This document shows, one piece after another, positions 26,880 to 36,700 of a stretch of DNA of 64,000 nucleotides. The position numbers and the translations under genes were made by a program. The stretch's first letter is position 1. Every line of letters starts with the position of its first letter. This stretch comes from Aerococcus viridans (GTDB taxonomy: Bacteria > Bacillota > Bacilli > Lactobacillales > Aerococcaceae): contig NZ_PNHQ01000008.1 of assembly GCF_002871935.1 (NCBI RefSeq), positions 30,163 to 94,162 on the forward strand, read 5' to 3'. The notes below the pieces were generated by a model that saw only the letters and a program-made list of their open reading frames with translations, had not been told where the DNA came from and ran no database searches.

Positions 26880-27539
26880 CTAAAGAAATAATTGTGGAAA
26901 ATGCTTTTCTAAAATTGCCAGCGCTTGTATTTGCATACTTTCTGGATCTTGGCGAGCGTCAATTACCTGAATACGGTCTGGGAAACGATCTTTCAAGACA
27001 GTATACCCTTTATGCACACGTTGGTGGAAATCAATGGCTTCTACATCCAAACGGTTTTGTTCCGATTGACTACGGTTAGCTTGAATGCGTCGAATTCCTT
27101 CTTCAGCAGTAATATCTAAATATAAAGTAAGATCTGGTTGGCGACCATCAGTTGCGAATTGATTAATGGCTATAATACCCTCTTCACCAATTTCACGACC
27201 ATAACCTTGATAGGCAATCGAAGAATCTACAAAACGGTCACATAAAACCATTTGTCCAGCTTCTAGCGCCGGAATTACCGTATGCATCAAATGTTGACGA
27301 CGACTCGCTGCATATAATAGTGCCTCAGCCCGGGCATCTAAAGCTACATTTTCCGGATGCAAAATGACACCTCTAATTTGTTCAGCAATCGGGTCGCCAC
27401 CTGGCTCGCGTGTCAGCTTTAACGGCACAGCCAACTTTGCCTCAAGTTTTTTTGTTAGTCCTTGAATTAAGGTTGTTTTACCAGCGCCATCTGGCCCTTC
27501 AACTGTGATAAATTTACCAGCAAATGTTTGTGTATCCAT
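26880..27539 (-). CDS. tmk: Thymidylate kinase
   Basis: Phosphorylates dTMP to dTDP. A 219-residue P-loop kinase: GKFITVEGPDGAGKTTLI (near residues 8-25), the DR motif in CDRFVDSSIAYQGYGR (near 99-114), and a LID region with several arginines. It stands between recR and holB, as in many Lactobacillales. Confidence 0.95.
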   Translation of the reverse strand: MDTQTFAGKFITVEGPDGAGKTTLIQGLTKKLEAKLAVPLKLTREPGGDPIAEQIRGVILHPENVALDARAEALLYAASRRQHLMHTVIPALEAGQMVLCDRFVDSSIAYQGYGREIGEEGIIAINQFATDGRQPDLTLYLDITAEEGIRRIQANRSQSEQNRLDVEAIDFHQRVHKGYTVLKDRFPDRIQVIDARQDPESMQIQALAILEKHFPQLFL

Positions 27540-27569
27540 GAGGTCTCCTTCAAATCTGTTGTTCGTTCA

Positions 27570-28169
27570 TTAATCGATGTCACGCCGGCCTTCAAGGGCA
27601 CGTAATAAGGTCATCTCGTCCGCATATTCAATATCACTCCCCACGGATAAACCGTAAGCAATCCGTGAGACCTGAATACCAGCAGGTTTAATTAATCTAG
27701 AAAGATAGGTAGCGGTTGCTTCCCCTTCGGCGGTTGCATTAGTGGCAACAATCACTTCCTTAACCTGGTCATCTTGCAAGCGAGTCAGTAGAGATTGGAT
27801 GTTCAAATCCTCTGGGCCAGTTCCTTCCATAGGTGATAGAACACCATGTAAAACATGATACAAACCATGGTATTCCCGCATCCTTTCCATAGATACCACA
27901 TCACGTACTTGCTCTACTACTAAAATGCGTGAACGGTCACGATGTTCGTCTGTACAAATCTCGCATGGGTCAGATTGGGTAATATTACCGCAAATTGAAC
28001 AGTATCGTAGCTCACGTTTAGCATCTACTAAAGACGAAGCAAATTGCAGTACATCCGCCTCAGGCATGTCCAAGACAAAAAATGCCAATCTTGATGCTGT
28101 CTTTTGGCCAATCCCTGGCAATTTACTAAAAGAATCGATTAACTTGGCAATTGGTTCTGGATATTGCAT
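27570..28169 (-). CDS. recR: Recombination protein RecR
   Basis: Gap-repair mediator that acts with RecO/RecF. 199 residues: an N-terminal HhH region ([21 protein letters not shown]), a four-cysteine zinc motif [16 protein letters not shown] (near 57-72), and a Toprim domain ([15 protein letters not shown] near 82-96). Confidence 0.96.
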   Translation of the reverse strand: MQYPEPIAKLIDSFSKLPGIGQKTASRLAFFVLDMPEADVLQFASSLVDAKRELRYCSICGNITQSDPCEICTDEHRDRSRILVVEQVRDVVSMERMREYHGLYHVLHGVLSPMEGTGPEDLNIQSLLTRLQDDQVKEVIVATNATAEGEATATYLSRLIKPAGIQVSRIAYGLSVGSDIEYADEMTLLRALEGRRDID

Positions 28170-28312
28170 TCTCTACACCCCTGCATCTAACTTCCCTTAC
28201 ATTTTACACCTTTTATTGAAAAAGGTCATACGCTAACAATATAGGACACCAATACTAGATAGTGGTGCATATAGACTCACTATCCTTATGGGTCATACGA
28301 TATTTTCTCAAA

Positions 28313-28345
28313 AATACCATGGATAGTCCTACTACCCATGGTAAA
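28313..28345 (-). terminator. Terminator after the YbaB gene
   Basis: ACCATGG/CCATGGT stem (28316-28322/28336-28342) followed on the reverse strand by ATTTTTGAG. It separates ybaB from recR, which suggests that recR has its own promoter or depends on read-through. Confidence 0.65.
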
Positions 28346-28382
28346 AACCGTTGTTCATGCGCAACCATAAACTTTACGTTGA

Positions 28383-28697
28383 TTATAGTCCTGGGATACC
28401 TTTTGTGTATTTACCCATAACATTTGCAGTTTCAGTATCTACTTTTTCAAGTCCGTTATTGACTGCTGCAATCAATAAATCTTGTAACATATCAACGTCT
28501 TCAGGATCTACTGCATCCGGTTTGATATTGATCGCTTTTACACGACGGTCACCTGTTACAGTAACATTTACCATACCTGATGGTTCAGTACCTTGAAATT
28601 CCTTTGATTCAATATTCTTTTGTTCTGATTCCATCTCTTGTTGCATCTTTTGCATTTTACGCATCATTTGTTGCATATTTGCCATTCCGCCTGCCAT
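28383..28697 (-). CDS. Nucleoid-associated protein, YbaB/EbfC family
   Basis: A 104-residue DNA-binding dimer with a Met/Gln-rich N-terminal helix (MANMQQMMRKMQKMQQEME) and the conserved VTGDRRVKAINIKPDAVDPE core near residues 47-66. It follows dnaX, the standard dnaX-ybaB-recR order. Confidence 0.94.
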   Translation of the reverse strand: MAGGMANMQQMMRKMQKMQQEMESEQKNIESKEFQGTEPSGMVNVTVTGDRRVKAINIKPDAVDPEDVDMLQDLLIAAVNNGLEKVDTETANVMGKYTKGIPGL

Positions 28698-28767
28698 TTT
28701 ATTATCTCCTTTATCTTTTCCTTATTGCTTACTATAATTGTTTACTTTTCATCATATTTGATATGAC

Positions 28768-30615
28768 TTAATCATCGATTATTGTAACATTATCTTTACC
28801 AAATAGTGAAGTTGCATGGTCTATCTGTTCTTGACGTGAACGAGTCTCTTCTTCATTTAAACCATTCTCATCTAGACCATCATCCAACGCTTCATCCTCT
28901 TGGGTAAAGGCTTCCGCATCCGTTGCTGACCCTTTTGTAGCGATCGCATCACTACCCACTAGATCATCTAAATTGCCATTTTTCATAGCTTGTACATAAC
29001 TTTGTCTTGCAGATTGCCATTGGTCGCTCGTTAAATAGTACATCTTAGTTGGATGCCCTAATTGATTGGATAAAATCCGTTCAATTTCTTGACGCGTCTC
29101 TATATCCTCATCCACTTTTTTACATAGAATTTCATAATCAAAGCGGACGACAAAAGCATTCGGTGACGCTGCTGCTGGGAAGGTTGCCTTTAATAAAGCT
29201 GCTTGCATACTTGGTAAGCTCTCAATTAGCCCTTCCCATAAACTCGCAATATCATTTAAATCTTTCTTAGTTGCTTGATTCAACACTTGAAAGACCTTCT
29301 TAAGGTTTGGTGTAAAGGCCGTAGCATTGCTTGAGCGTTTAGCTGGTTTATTTGGCGCAGGTTTTGTTGGTTGCGTACCGCCATTTTCTACCTGTGCAGT
29401 TAAATTCGCCACTTGCTCTTGCAATTCAGCTATGGCTTGACTCACTTGCGTTGGTAAGACATGGCCTCCTTCTTGACCTACAGGAGCTTGGTGCATATGC
29501 CCTTGGCTTGCATTCGTTTGCCCACCAATCTGACTGGCTACTTGTACTGTTGCCACCTCTAAATAAATCGTTGGCTGCAATGAAAAACGAATCTCTGCTT
29601 GCGTTTCTCGAAAGACTTTCATCATCTTATACAAGACACTAACATCAATCGTTTTAGCCAGTCTATAGAAAGCTTCATCATAACGTTGCGTCAAATCTTC
29701 AAGCTCTGATGTATCTGCCTTAGTTTCTTTCGCAATCATTAAATCACGAACGAATACCAGCTGTTCTTCTACAAAGCGAGCTGCATCTTGACCACCAGCC
29801 AATAAAGCATGTAAATGATCCAATGCGACCGTTACTTGTCCCTTAGCTAATGCATCTGTGTATTGAACCAACTGTTCTTCTGACAAAGCACCAGTAACCA
29901 ATCGACTGGTTTCAAGTGATAAGGTGCCGTCAGAAAAAGAAATTACTTGGTCTAACAAGGATAAGGCATCTCGCATCCCACCGTTTGCTGCCCGGGCAAT
30001 TATAGTAAGGGCACCGTTCTCATATTCAATCCCATCCTGGTCTAAAATAAATGCCATCCGGTCTTCAATCATCTGACGTGAAATACGTTTAAAATCAAAA
30101 CGTTGGGTTCTTGAAATAATCGTTGCAGGTATCTTATGTGGCTCAGTAGTTGCTAAAATAAAAATGACATTAGCTGGTGGTTCCTCTAAGGTTTTTAACA
30201 AAGCATTGAAAGCGCCTGTTGAAAGCATGTGGACCTCATCAATGATATATACCTTATTTTGTGCTTCCGTCGGTGCATAACGCACCTTATCACGGATGTC
30301 ACGAATCTCTTCAACACCATTATTTGAAGCCGCATCAATTTCAATCACGTCAGCTAGTGTGCCATCGGTAATCGCTCGGCAAATTTCACATTCATTACAT
30401 GGTTCCCCATCCACTTGATTGGGACAGTTAATGGCTTTGGAAAGAATCTTGGCCGCACTTGTCTTACCAGTCCCTCTTGGTCCCGTAAACAAATAAGCGT
30501 GACTCGTTTTGCCAGTCCTAATGGCATTTTGCAGCGTACGCGCAACAGCCTCTTGGCCAACAATATCTCCAAATGTCTGTGGCCGCCAAACGCGGTATAA
30601 TGCTTGGTAACTCAT
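28768..30615 (-). CDS. dnaX: DNA polymerase III gamma/tau subunit
   Basis: Clamp-loader ATPase. 615 residues from the ATG at 30615 (MSYQALYRVWRPQTFGDIVG), which has AAGGAGG 5 nt upstream; the in-frame ATG at 30648 has no such site. Walker A GPRGTGKTSAAK is near residue 45, zinc cysteines CPNQVDGEPCNECEIC follow, and the DEVHMLS Walker B is near 120. The C-terminal third is Gln/Ala-rich linker and the tau region. No obvious frameshift site for a short gamma form was found by eye. Confidence 0.95.
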   Translation of the reverse strand: MSYQALYRVWRPQTFGDIVGQEAVARTLQNAIRTGKTSHAYLFTGPRGTGKTSAAKILSKAINCPNQVDGEPCNECEICRAITDGTLADVIEIDAASNNGVEEIRDIRDKVRYAPTEAQNKVYIIDEVHMLSTGAFNALLKTLEEPPANVIFILATTEPHKIPATIISRTQRFDFKRISRQMIEDRMAFILDQDGIEYENGALTIIARAANGGMRDALSLLDQVISFSDGTLSLETSRLVTGALSEEQLVQYTDALAKGQVTVALDHLHALLAGGQDAARFVEEQLVFVRDLMIAKETKADTSELEDLTQRYDEAFYRLAKTIDVSVLYKMMKVFRETQAEIRFSLQPTIYLEVATVQVASQIGGQTNASQGHMHQAPVGQEGGHVLPTQVSQAIAELQEQVANLTAQVENGGTQPTKPAPNKPAKRSSNATAFTPNLKKVFQVLNQATKKDLNDIASLWEGLIESLPSMQAALLKATFPAAASPNAFVVRFDYEILCKKVDEDIETRQEIERILSNQLGHPTKMYYLTSDQWQSARQSYVQAMKNGNLDDLVGSDAIATKGSATDAEAFTQEDEALDDGLDENGLNEEETRSRQEQIDHATSLFGKDNVTIIDD

Positions 30616-30781
30616 CGCTGCCTCCTTAAACTTGCTACATTTAATCATCTCGAATATTATAACATGAAACTATGGTAAGGCAATGAATGTAGGGTTATCT
30701 TAATGATAAAACGCGTTTATAAAAATTTGTCATAAAATTGGAAATGCCGCCTTTTTCCCTTACTATTTGCTTCTAATCCTG

Positions 30782-30787
30782 TATAAT
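30782..30787 (+). promoter_or_regulatory. -10 element of the metK promoter
   Basis: TATAAT, with a poor -35 (CTTACT) 17 nt upstream. Transcription would begin near 30795, immediately ahead of the S(MK) box. Confidence 0.55.
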
Positions 30788-30804
30788 GGAGGACGTTACA
30801 ATAA

Positions 30805-30873
30805 ATTTTTCCCGATAGGGTTTGCTTAGGCAAAAATTCCTTGTAACCATAAAATTTATATTTTGGGGGAAAC
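30805..30873 (+). promoter_or_regulatory. S(MK) box (SAM-III) riboswitch of metK
   Basis: The order TTCCCGATAGGG, TTTGCTTAGGCAAA, CCTTGTAACC and TTGGGGGAA, with the last containing the Shine-Dalgarno, matches the SAM-III layout known from enterococcal and streptococcal metK leaders: SAM binding lets the 5' TTCCC segment sequester the GGGGGA ribosome binding site. Control is therefore translational. Assignment is by motif order recalled from the family; a covariance-model search would settle it. Confidence 0.85.
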
Positions 30874-30876
30874 AAT

Positions 30877-32052
30877 ATGAATAAACGACTATTTACTTCT
30901 GAATCAGTCACAGAAGGCCATCCAGATAAGGTAGCTGACCAAATTTCTGATGCGATTCTTGACGCGATTCTTGCACAAGACCCACAAGCACGCGTTGCTT
31001 GCGAAACTGCTGTAAACACAGGATTAGTCCTTGTTTTCGGTGAAGTGACAACTAGCGCATATGTGGATATCCAAAAAATTGTGCGCGATACCATTCGTGA
31101 AATTGGTTATCGTGATGGCAAATTCGGTTTTGACGCTGATTCCATTGCCGTACTGGTTTCACTAGATGAACAATCACCTGATATCGCACAAGGTGTAGAT
31201 GACGCTATTGAAACTAGGGAAAAGGGTGAAACTGACAACAAGCTGATTGGTGCCGGTGACCAAGGGATTATGTTTGGTTACGCGACGGATGAAACACCAG
31301 AATTAATGCCAATGCCAATTGCCTTAAGCCACCGCCTATCTCGTCGACTAGCTGAAGTCCGCAAAAGTGGTGAATTAAACTATCTAGGTCCAGATGGTAA
31401 GACACAAGTAACCATCGAATACGATGACAATCATCAACCGCAACGTATCGATACCATCGTGATCTCTACACAACACACTGAAGGTATCGAATTAGATCAA
31501 ATCCGCCAAGACGTGATCAAACACGTGATTGAACCTACGATGCCTGACAATTGGTTGGATGAAAACACCCGTTACTTCATCAACCCAACTGGTAAGTTTG
31601 TATCCGGTGGTCCAGAAGCCGATTCAGGGTTAACTGGTCGTAAAATTATCGTTGATACTTACGGTGGCTCTGCTCACCATGGTGGTGGTGCCTTCTCAGG
31701 TAAAGACGCTACTAAAGTTGACCGCTCTGCTTCATATGCTGCCCGTTATATAGCGAAAAACTTGGTAGCTGCTGGTCTAGCTCGTAAGGTTGAAATCCAA
31801 TTAGCATACGCAATTGGGGTTGCAGAACCTGTATCTATTTCAATTGATACATTCAATACTAGTGCATTATCAGAAACTGATTTAGTAGCCCTAGTACGCG
31901 ATAACTTCGATTTAACACCAAACGGTATTATTGACATGTTATCACTACGCCAACCAATCTTCAGTAAAACTGCTGCATACGGCCATTTTGGTCGAGATGA
32001 CCAAGATTTTGCTTGGGAGAAAACAGATAAAGTAGACAGCTTGAAGAAATAA
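30877..32052 (+). CDS. metK: S-adenosylmethionine synthetase
   Basis: Makes SAM from methionine and ATP. A 391-residue protein starting [21 protein letters not shown] with [13 protein letters not shown] (near 126-138) and [16 protein letters not shown] (near 267-282). The S(MK) box just ahead reduces its translation when SAM is plentiful. It complements the T-box-controlled luxS-metQ-mtnN unit at 3.5-6.2 kb. Confidence 0.97.
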   Translation: MNKRLFTSESVTEGHPDKVADQISDAILDAILAQDPQARVACETAVNTGLVLVFGEVTTSAYVDIQKIVRDTIREIGYRDGKFGFDADSIAVLVSLDEQSPDIAQGVDDAIETREKGETDNKLIGAGDQGIMFGYATDETPELMPMPIALSHRLSRRLAEVRKSGELNYLGPDGKTQVTIEYDDNHQPQRIDTIVISTQHTEGIELDQIRQDVIKHVIEPTMPDNWLDENTRYFINPTGKFVSGGPEADSGLTGRKIIVDTYGGSAHHGGGAFSGKDATKVDRSASYAARYIAKNLVAAGLARKVEIQLAYAIGVAEPVSISIDTFNTSALSETDLVALVRDNFDLTPNGIIDMLSLRQPIFSKTAAYGHFGRDDQDFAWEKTDKVDSLKK

Positions 32053-32065
32053 AATAATATCAATA

Positions 32066-32110
32066 GCCCCCAGTAAACGGGTAATCTACCGTTTTACTGG
32101 GGGCCTTTTT
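32066..32110 (+). terminator. Terminator after metK
   Basis: GCCCCCAGTAAACGG pairs with CCGTTTTACTGGGGGC, then CTTTTT. Confidence 0.88.
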
Positions 32111-32149
32111 ATATCATGTCTTACTTTAAAATGTCACAATGAAAAGCTA

Positions 32150-34522
32150 CTAAAGATACAGTCGTATAAAAAAGTCTTTAAAATGAGATTCATAGCGATG
32201 GCATATTTTCCAAAAACCAAAAGCAACCACCAATAAAATAAAGCTGATAATCACTTCATTGATTGACATCGGTTGAATAGTCAAAATATCAGAAAAATAT
32301 GGTAATGCTACCGCAATCACTGACATAGCAATTGTACTCGTTAACGCTAGAAACAGTCGTAATCTATTGAATGGAAAGCAAGATTTCCATACCGCAAATA
32401 ATGACACGCCTGTTAATAAAATATAATCAAAGGTACGAGCTGTTTCAAAATCTAGTATACCCACTTTAACCAAGAATAAAGAAACAAGTATAGCAAAAGA
32501 CACGGTCAAGGCACTTGGTGTTGCAGCAGCCAATGCTTTTGGTAAGAATCGTTCCTTCACTTGTTCATTACTTGCTTCAAATGACATGAAGAAAGCAGGG
32601 TAACCTTCAATAAATTTATCAATCATTGTAATTTGTAAGGGAATAAATGGAAATGGGAAATTTAATGCAATACAGATCAGTGTTACGATTAGTGAATATA
32701 AGGTCTTGATAAAGAAAACACTCGATGACCGTGTAATATTATTCACCACTCGACGACCTTCAGATATGACCGCTGGTAGATCACCAAAATCTGAATTGAC
32801 AAGAATTAAATCAGCCATTTGACGTGTAGCCCCGTCTCCTTCTGCCATGGCAATAGACAAATCCGTTTGTGATAAGGCTAAAATATCATTTACCCCATCT
32901 CCTGTCATCCCAACAATATGGTCCGCCTCCTGTAACTCCGAAACCAGCAATTTCTTTTGTTGTGGTGATACTCGGCCAAATACATTATATTGGTGTGCTG
33001 CTTGTCTTACTAATTTTTCGTCTTGAATTTGGCTCATATCAATCGCTTGAGTACGCCCTTCAAGACCAGCTTTTTTCGCTACTCTAGCAACAGTTTGCGG
33101 ATTATCCCCTGAGATCACTTTGATAGCCACACCCTCATTTTGGAAAAAGGCCATCGTCCTTTTCGCGTTAGGTCTAATAGGATCACTTAGTGTGATATAA
33201 CCAATCGGCTGAATACCCATATCCATAATATCAGGCTGGTCATCTCCAAGTGTAGTTAAAGACTCACCTACTAACAAAACCCTTAACCCCTCATTTTGTG
33301 CTATATTAATCTCATCAATCATTTCATTGAGTAAGTATTCTGGCGCACCAACGAAAATTGTTTCTGCTGTTTCAAAAGTAATTGCTCCCCACTTTCGTTC
33401 GGATGAAAATGGCATCACTTGCGTTGCACCCACTGTAGCTGACTGATCTTCAAAATATTGTTTCAAGGCACTCATTGTTAAGTTACTATCCATACTCGCA
33501 GCGGTATAGTTAGCCAATTTTTCTTCTAATACTTGTTGAGATACATTGGCAAGTGGGTAAACCCCTTCAACTGACATTGTCCCTTGGGTGATTGTACCAG
33601 TCTTATCTAAACACAAAGAATCCATATGAGCCAAAGCTTCAACAGCATACATATTTTGCACAAGAACATGCTGTTTTCCTAGTTTTAATACAGCCGTTGA
33701 TAAGGCTAAAGAAATCAATAAGACTAATCCCTTAGGTAGCATACCAATTAAAGCAGCAACTGAATTAATCACAGCCACATCTACTGCATCACTTCTTAAA
33801 AGAAAGGTTTGTAGGAATAGTACAATTCCAAGTGGCATAATAATAAAAGAGGTAAACTTCGCAATTTTTTTAATCGCTTCGGTTAATTCTGAACGTGCAT
33901 AGGGTTGGGACTTTGTTTCAGCTACTCATTGTTCTGCATAATTATCATCCCCAACATGCACTATCTCAGCCAGCAATTGACCACTTGTTAAGTAAGAACC
34001 AGATAGTAAATCATCATCTTTTTGCTTTAAAATAGCATCTGATTCGCCAGTTAAAAGAGATTCGTTCAATTCACCGGAACCCGCTACTACCCGTGCGTCT
34101 GAAGGTACCTGGTCACCCCCCTCTAATATAATCAGATCTCCTAAGACTAAATCTGTAGAAGCCACTGTAGTTTCTTGACCGCTCCGGATAACTTTTACCG
34201 GCTTATTCGATAAAATCGTCAGTTTACTGACCAAATTACGGGCTCTAATTTCTTGAACAATCCCAATAATAATATTCAATATGATAATTGCAATGAATGC
34301 CATATTACTATATGCCCCAACCAGCAACAGTAAGAAAGCTAATAAAAAGTTCAAGGCATTAAATATAAGTAAAAACTTGCGCTTTAATAATTTCAATATT
34401 TGTCTTTTGTGTGGAATAACTTGACTGATTTACTTGCCCGCAAGCTATCCTAGACTGTACTTCTTCATCCGATAGACCTTGGGATTGATTATCTGCCGTT
34501 ACATATCCTCCATTTCTCTTCT
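32150..34522 (-). pseudogene. Broken cation-transporting P-type ATPase
   Basis: The reverse strand encodes a P-type ATPase split by three lesions. The damaged start (GGAGGATATGTAACGG) puts a stop right after the only well-placed ATG. A frame change near 34365 separates GLSDEEVQSR...TNIEIIKAQVFTY from FNALNFLLAFLLLLVG. An in-frame TGA at 33928-33926 interrupts NYAEQ/VAETKSQPYAR. The rest is intact: DKTGTITQG phosphorylation site, GDNPQTVARVA, and TGDGVNDILALSQTDLSIAM hinge, then C-terminal membrane helices. The domains fit an Mg/Ca-type cation ATPase. Two long partial frames (33926-34396 and 32150-33838) remain and may be annotated as genes, but the transporter is almost certainly inactive. 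Confidence 0.85.
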
Positions 34523-34623
34523 AACCCTAAATTATACGTGAGTTAGCTAGGTTTAAAGGTAAAGTTTTCTTTAGTATTCCCTTAAGAATATTGTTTTATA
34601 GGAAAAATAGCAGTGGACACCAA

Positions 34624-34657
34624 AAAAACTCCTCTATCTCTCGATGAAGGAGTTTCT
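34624..34657 (-). terminator. Terminator of the tRNA cluster
   Basis: Reverse strand AAACTCCT/AGGAGTTT (34655-34648/34633-34626) followed by TTTT. Confidence 0.8.
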
Positions 34658-34665
34658 TTAATATA

Positions 34666-34738
34666 TGCCGGCTAAAGGACTTGAACCCTCGACCCTCTGA
34701 TTACAAATCAGATGCTCTACCAACTGAGCTAAGCCGGC
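34666..34738 (-). tRNA. tRNA-Thr (anticodon UGU)
   Basis: 73-nt cloverleaf on the reverse strand: acceptor GCCGGCT/AGCCGGC, D arm TTAGCTCAGTTGG, anticodon loop with TGT, T arm GGGTTCAAGTCC. CCA is not encoded. Last of three tRNAs. Confidence 0.95.
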
Positions 34739-34764
34739 GTATATATTTATTCAAAAAATGAATA

Positions 34765-34837
34765 TGACCCGTGTAGGAATCGAACCTACGACCCACTGAT
34801 TAAAAGTCAGTTGCTCTACCGACTGAGCTAACGAGTC
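34765..34837 (-). tRNA. tRNA-Lys (anticodon UUU)
   Basis: 73-nt cloverleaf on the reverse strand starting GACTCGTTAGCTCAG, anticodon loop CTTTTAA, T arm AGGTTCGATTCCT, ending GGGTCA. Middle tRNA of the cluster. Confidence 0.95.
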
Positions 34838-34841
34838 ATGG

Positions 34842-34914
34842 TGGAGAATGAGGGGTTCGAACCCCCGACATCCTGCTTGTAAGGCAGACGCTCTCCCAGC
34901 TGAGCTAATTCTCC
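34842..34914 (-). tRNA. tRNA-Val (anticodon UAC)
   Basis: 73-nt cloverleaf on the reverse strand starting GGAGAATTAGCTCAG, anticodon loop TTACAAG, T arm GGGTTCGAACCCC, ending ATTCTCCA. First tRNA of the cluster. Confidence 0.95.
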
Positions 34915-34954
34915 ATAAATTGTTGTTTTGTTATCTATCAAAGACAACTACTAA

Positions 34955-34983
34955 ATAATACCATCAGATTTAAACACTGTCAA
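34955..34983 (-). promoter_or_regulatory. Sigma-A promoter of the Val-Lys-Thr tRNA cluster
   Basis: Reverse strand TTGACA (34983-34978), a 17-nt spacer, TATTAT (34960-34955), about 40 nt before tRNA-Val. Confidence 0.85.
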
Positions 34984-35058
34984 TACAATTTCTATAAAAA
35001 TTTATTTTTTGTCGTATTTTTAGAAAAAATACGTATATAAATTGTAAGGAGGTTTAAA

Positions 35059-35775
35059 ATGATATTGTTCATCTATTATACCATTTTATTGGTCCTTTTT
35101 GCTAGCCTTGCTTCATTTTTTATGGTGGTCGGATCAAGAACTGTCTATCAACAATCATTTACACTCGGGCGGTCTAAATGTGACCATTGCCAAGTAGCTA
35201 TTTCACCAATCGCTTTGATCCCTTTATTAGGTTATATCATCATAGGGGGTAAATGCACACATTGCAAACAACCAATCCCATTCGCTTATCCCTTATGTGA
35301 AGGTTACTTTGCCATATCTTCATTACTACTCTTTCACGGTCATTCTAATATAAACAGTATTTATATTTTTATAGCCTTCATTATTCTGCTCATGATGACA
35401 AGCACTGACCTAGCACTACAAATCATACCGGATCGTTTCCAGATTATTTTATGCATCTTAGTCATTATTTATCATTATCAAAATGTGCATTTAGAGATTC
35501 TAACACATAGCATTTTCGCCTTATTAATGTTCACCACGCTCATTACCTGTAATTACCTCCTTCCCCAAGGTATAGGAGGTGGAGATATTAAGACACTCAC
35601 AATCCTTGCCTTATTTCATGGTCCACTATCATTTCCGTATTTACTCATGTGTGCATGCGGTTTGGCCATTTGTCATATCTTTTACTTAAAACTAAAGTAT
35701 AATAACCTTCCTAGTGGTCTTCCTTTCCTACCTTATTTATTCTTTGCCTATCCCATCATTTTCTATATACTGTAG
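35059..35775 (+). CDS. Prepilin peptidase (type IV leader peptidase, A24 family; ComC-like)
   Basis: A 238-residue polytopic membrane aspartyl protease. Two CxxC pairs (CDHCQ near 36, CTHCK near 57) lie in the N-terminal cytoplasmic loop; the catalytic aspartates lie in TSTDLALQIIPDRF (near 117) and GIGGGDIKTLT (near 173). It processes and methylates pseudopilins of competence pili in Firmicutes. No comG genes are in the window, so competence is inferred from family. AAGGAGG precedes the ATG. Confidence 0.9.
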   Translation: MILFIYYTILLVLFASLASFFMVVGSRTVYQQSFTLGRSKCDHCQVAISPIALIPLLGYIIIGGKCTHCKQPIPFAYPLCEGYFAISSLLLFHGHSNINSIYIFIAFIILLMMTSTDLALQIIPDRFQIILCILVIIYHYQNVHLEILTHSIFALLMFTTLITCNYLLPQGIGGGDIKTLTILALFHGPLSFPYLLMCACGLAICHIFYLKLKYNNLPSGLPFLPYLFFAYPIIFYIL

Positions 35776-35806
35776 ATAACAAACTTTAGCATATGAGGGT
35801 GATGTC

Positions 35807-36598
35807 ATGCAAATTCAACATACTTTTATTCAAGGAAAATTTGATCAACCAGCTTTATGTGAGGATGCACTATTTATCAATGATCACTTCATCGCTGTCA
35901 TTGATGGCGTAACCTCCAAAACAAATTTCACATATAAGGGAATGAAAACTGGAAAAATAGCTTCTAATATTATCAAGGATCTATTCGCTACGCTAGATCG
36001 TGAAACATCTATCGAAGACATCATTAAAGATGTAAATCAAGCATTTGAAAATGAATTTTATGCACATGTGGATTTCCCACTAAATCGAATTGAACATGGT
36101 CCACAAGCTACCATGGTCTTATATTCAGATTTCTACAAACAAATTTATTTAATTGGCGACTGCCAAGCTCGCGTCAATGACCAACTATATACCCAACCTA
36201 AGGTCTCTGACGATATTTTGAGTAACTTCCGTTCCCTTATCCTACATATACACCCAAATCATCACCGAGAAGCTCGAGAAGCCATTATGCCATACTTAAT
36301 TTCGGCTAATACTTTCGCTAACAGGAATGATACCCGTTTTGGCTATTCTGTTCTAAATGGCCAAGAAATCCCCTTCGATTTAATCACAGTAATTCCCGTT
36401 CAAACTGGGGATAACATTATTTTAACCTCGGATGGTTACCCTGAAATCTTGCCAACCTTTGAAGAAACAGAAGATTATTTACAGGAAATCATTCAACAGG
36501 ATCCCGACTTAATAGACCAGTTTATTTCTTCTAAAGGTGTTAATCCTGGTCAAATTAGCTTCGATGACCGCGCATATGTTGAATTTATTGTTGAATAA
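35807..36598 (+). CDS. PP2C-like protein phosphatase
   Basis: A 263-residue protein with PP2C/SpoIIE-type features: FIAVIDGVTSKTN (near residues 28-40, metal-binding Asp-Gly), GPQATMVLYSDFYKQIYLIGDCQARV (near 93-118), DNIILTSDGYPEIL (near 203-216) and a terminal DDRAYVEF. The family removes phosphate from Ser/Thr or acts as a regulatory phosphatase. Target unknown; no kinase gene is adjacent. 31 bp after the prepilin peptidase gene and perhaps co-transcribed. Confidence 0.75.
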   Translation: MQIQHTFIQGKFDQPALCEDALFINDHFIAVIDGVTSKTNFTYKGMKTGKIASNIIKDLFATLDRETSIEDIIKDVNQAFENEFYAHVDFPLNRIEHGPQATMVLYSDFYKQIYLIGDCQARVNDQLYTQPKVSDDILSNFRSLILHIHPNHHREAREAIMPYLISANTFANRNDTRFGYSVLNGQEIPFDLITVIPVQTGDNIILTSDGYPEILPTFEETEDYLQEIIQQDPDLIDQFISSKGVNPGQISFDDRAYVEFIVE

Positions 36599-36627
36599 TC
36601 AGTAATATTTTCATTTACGATAGAACA

Positions 36628-36663
36628 AAACCCCAGACTCAACATAAGTCTGGGGTTCTTTCT
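36628..36663 (+). terminator. Bidirectional terminator between the phosphatase gene and rpoC
   Basis: 10-bp stem ACCCCAGACT/AGTCTGGGGT with T-rich sequence downstream and AAAA upstream. Confidence 0.8.
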
Positions 36664-36700
36664 CGTCTGAATATTCGGATGTGATCAGTTTAATAGAAAA

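Noticed and set aside
32150..34396. Two separate P-type ATPase genes
   Set aside because: The two frames together make one protein; the gap between them is a single TGA in frame.
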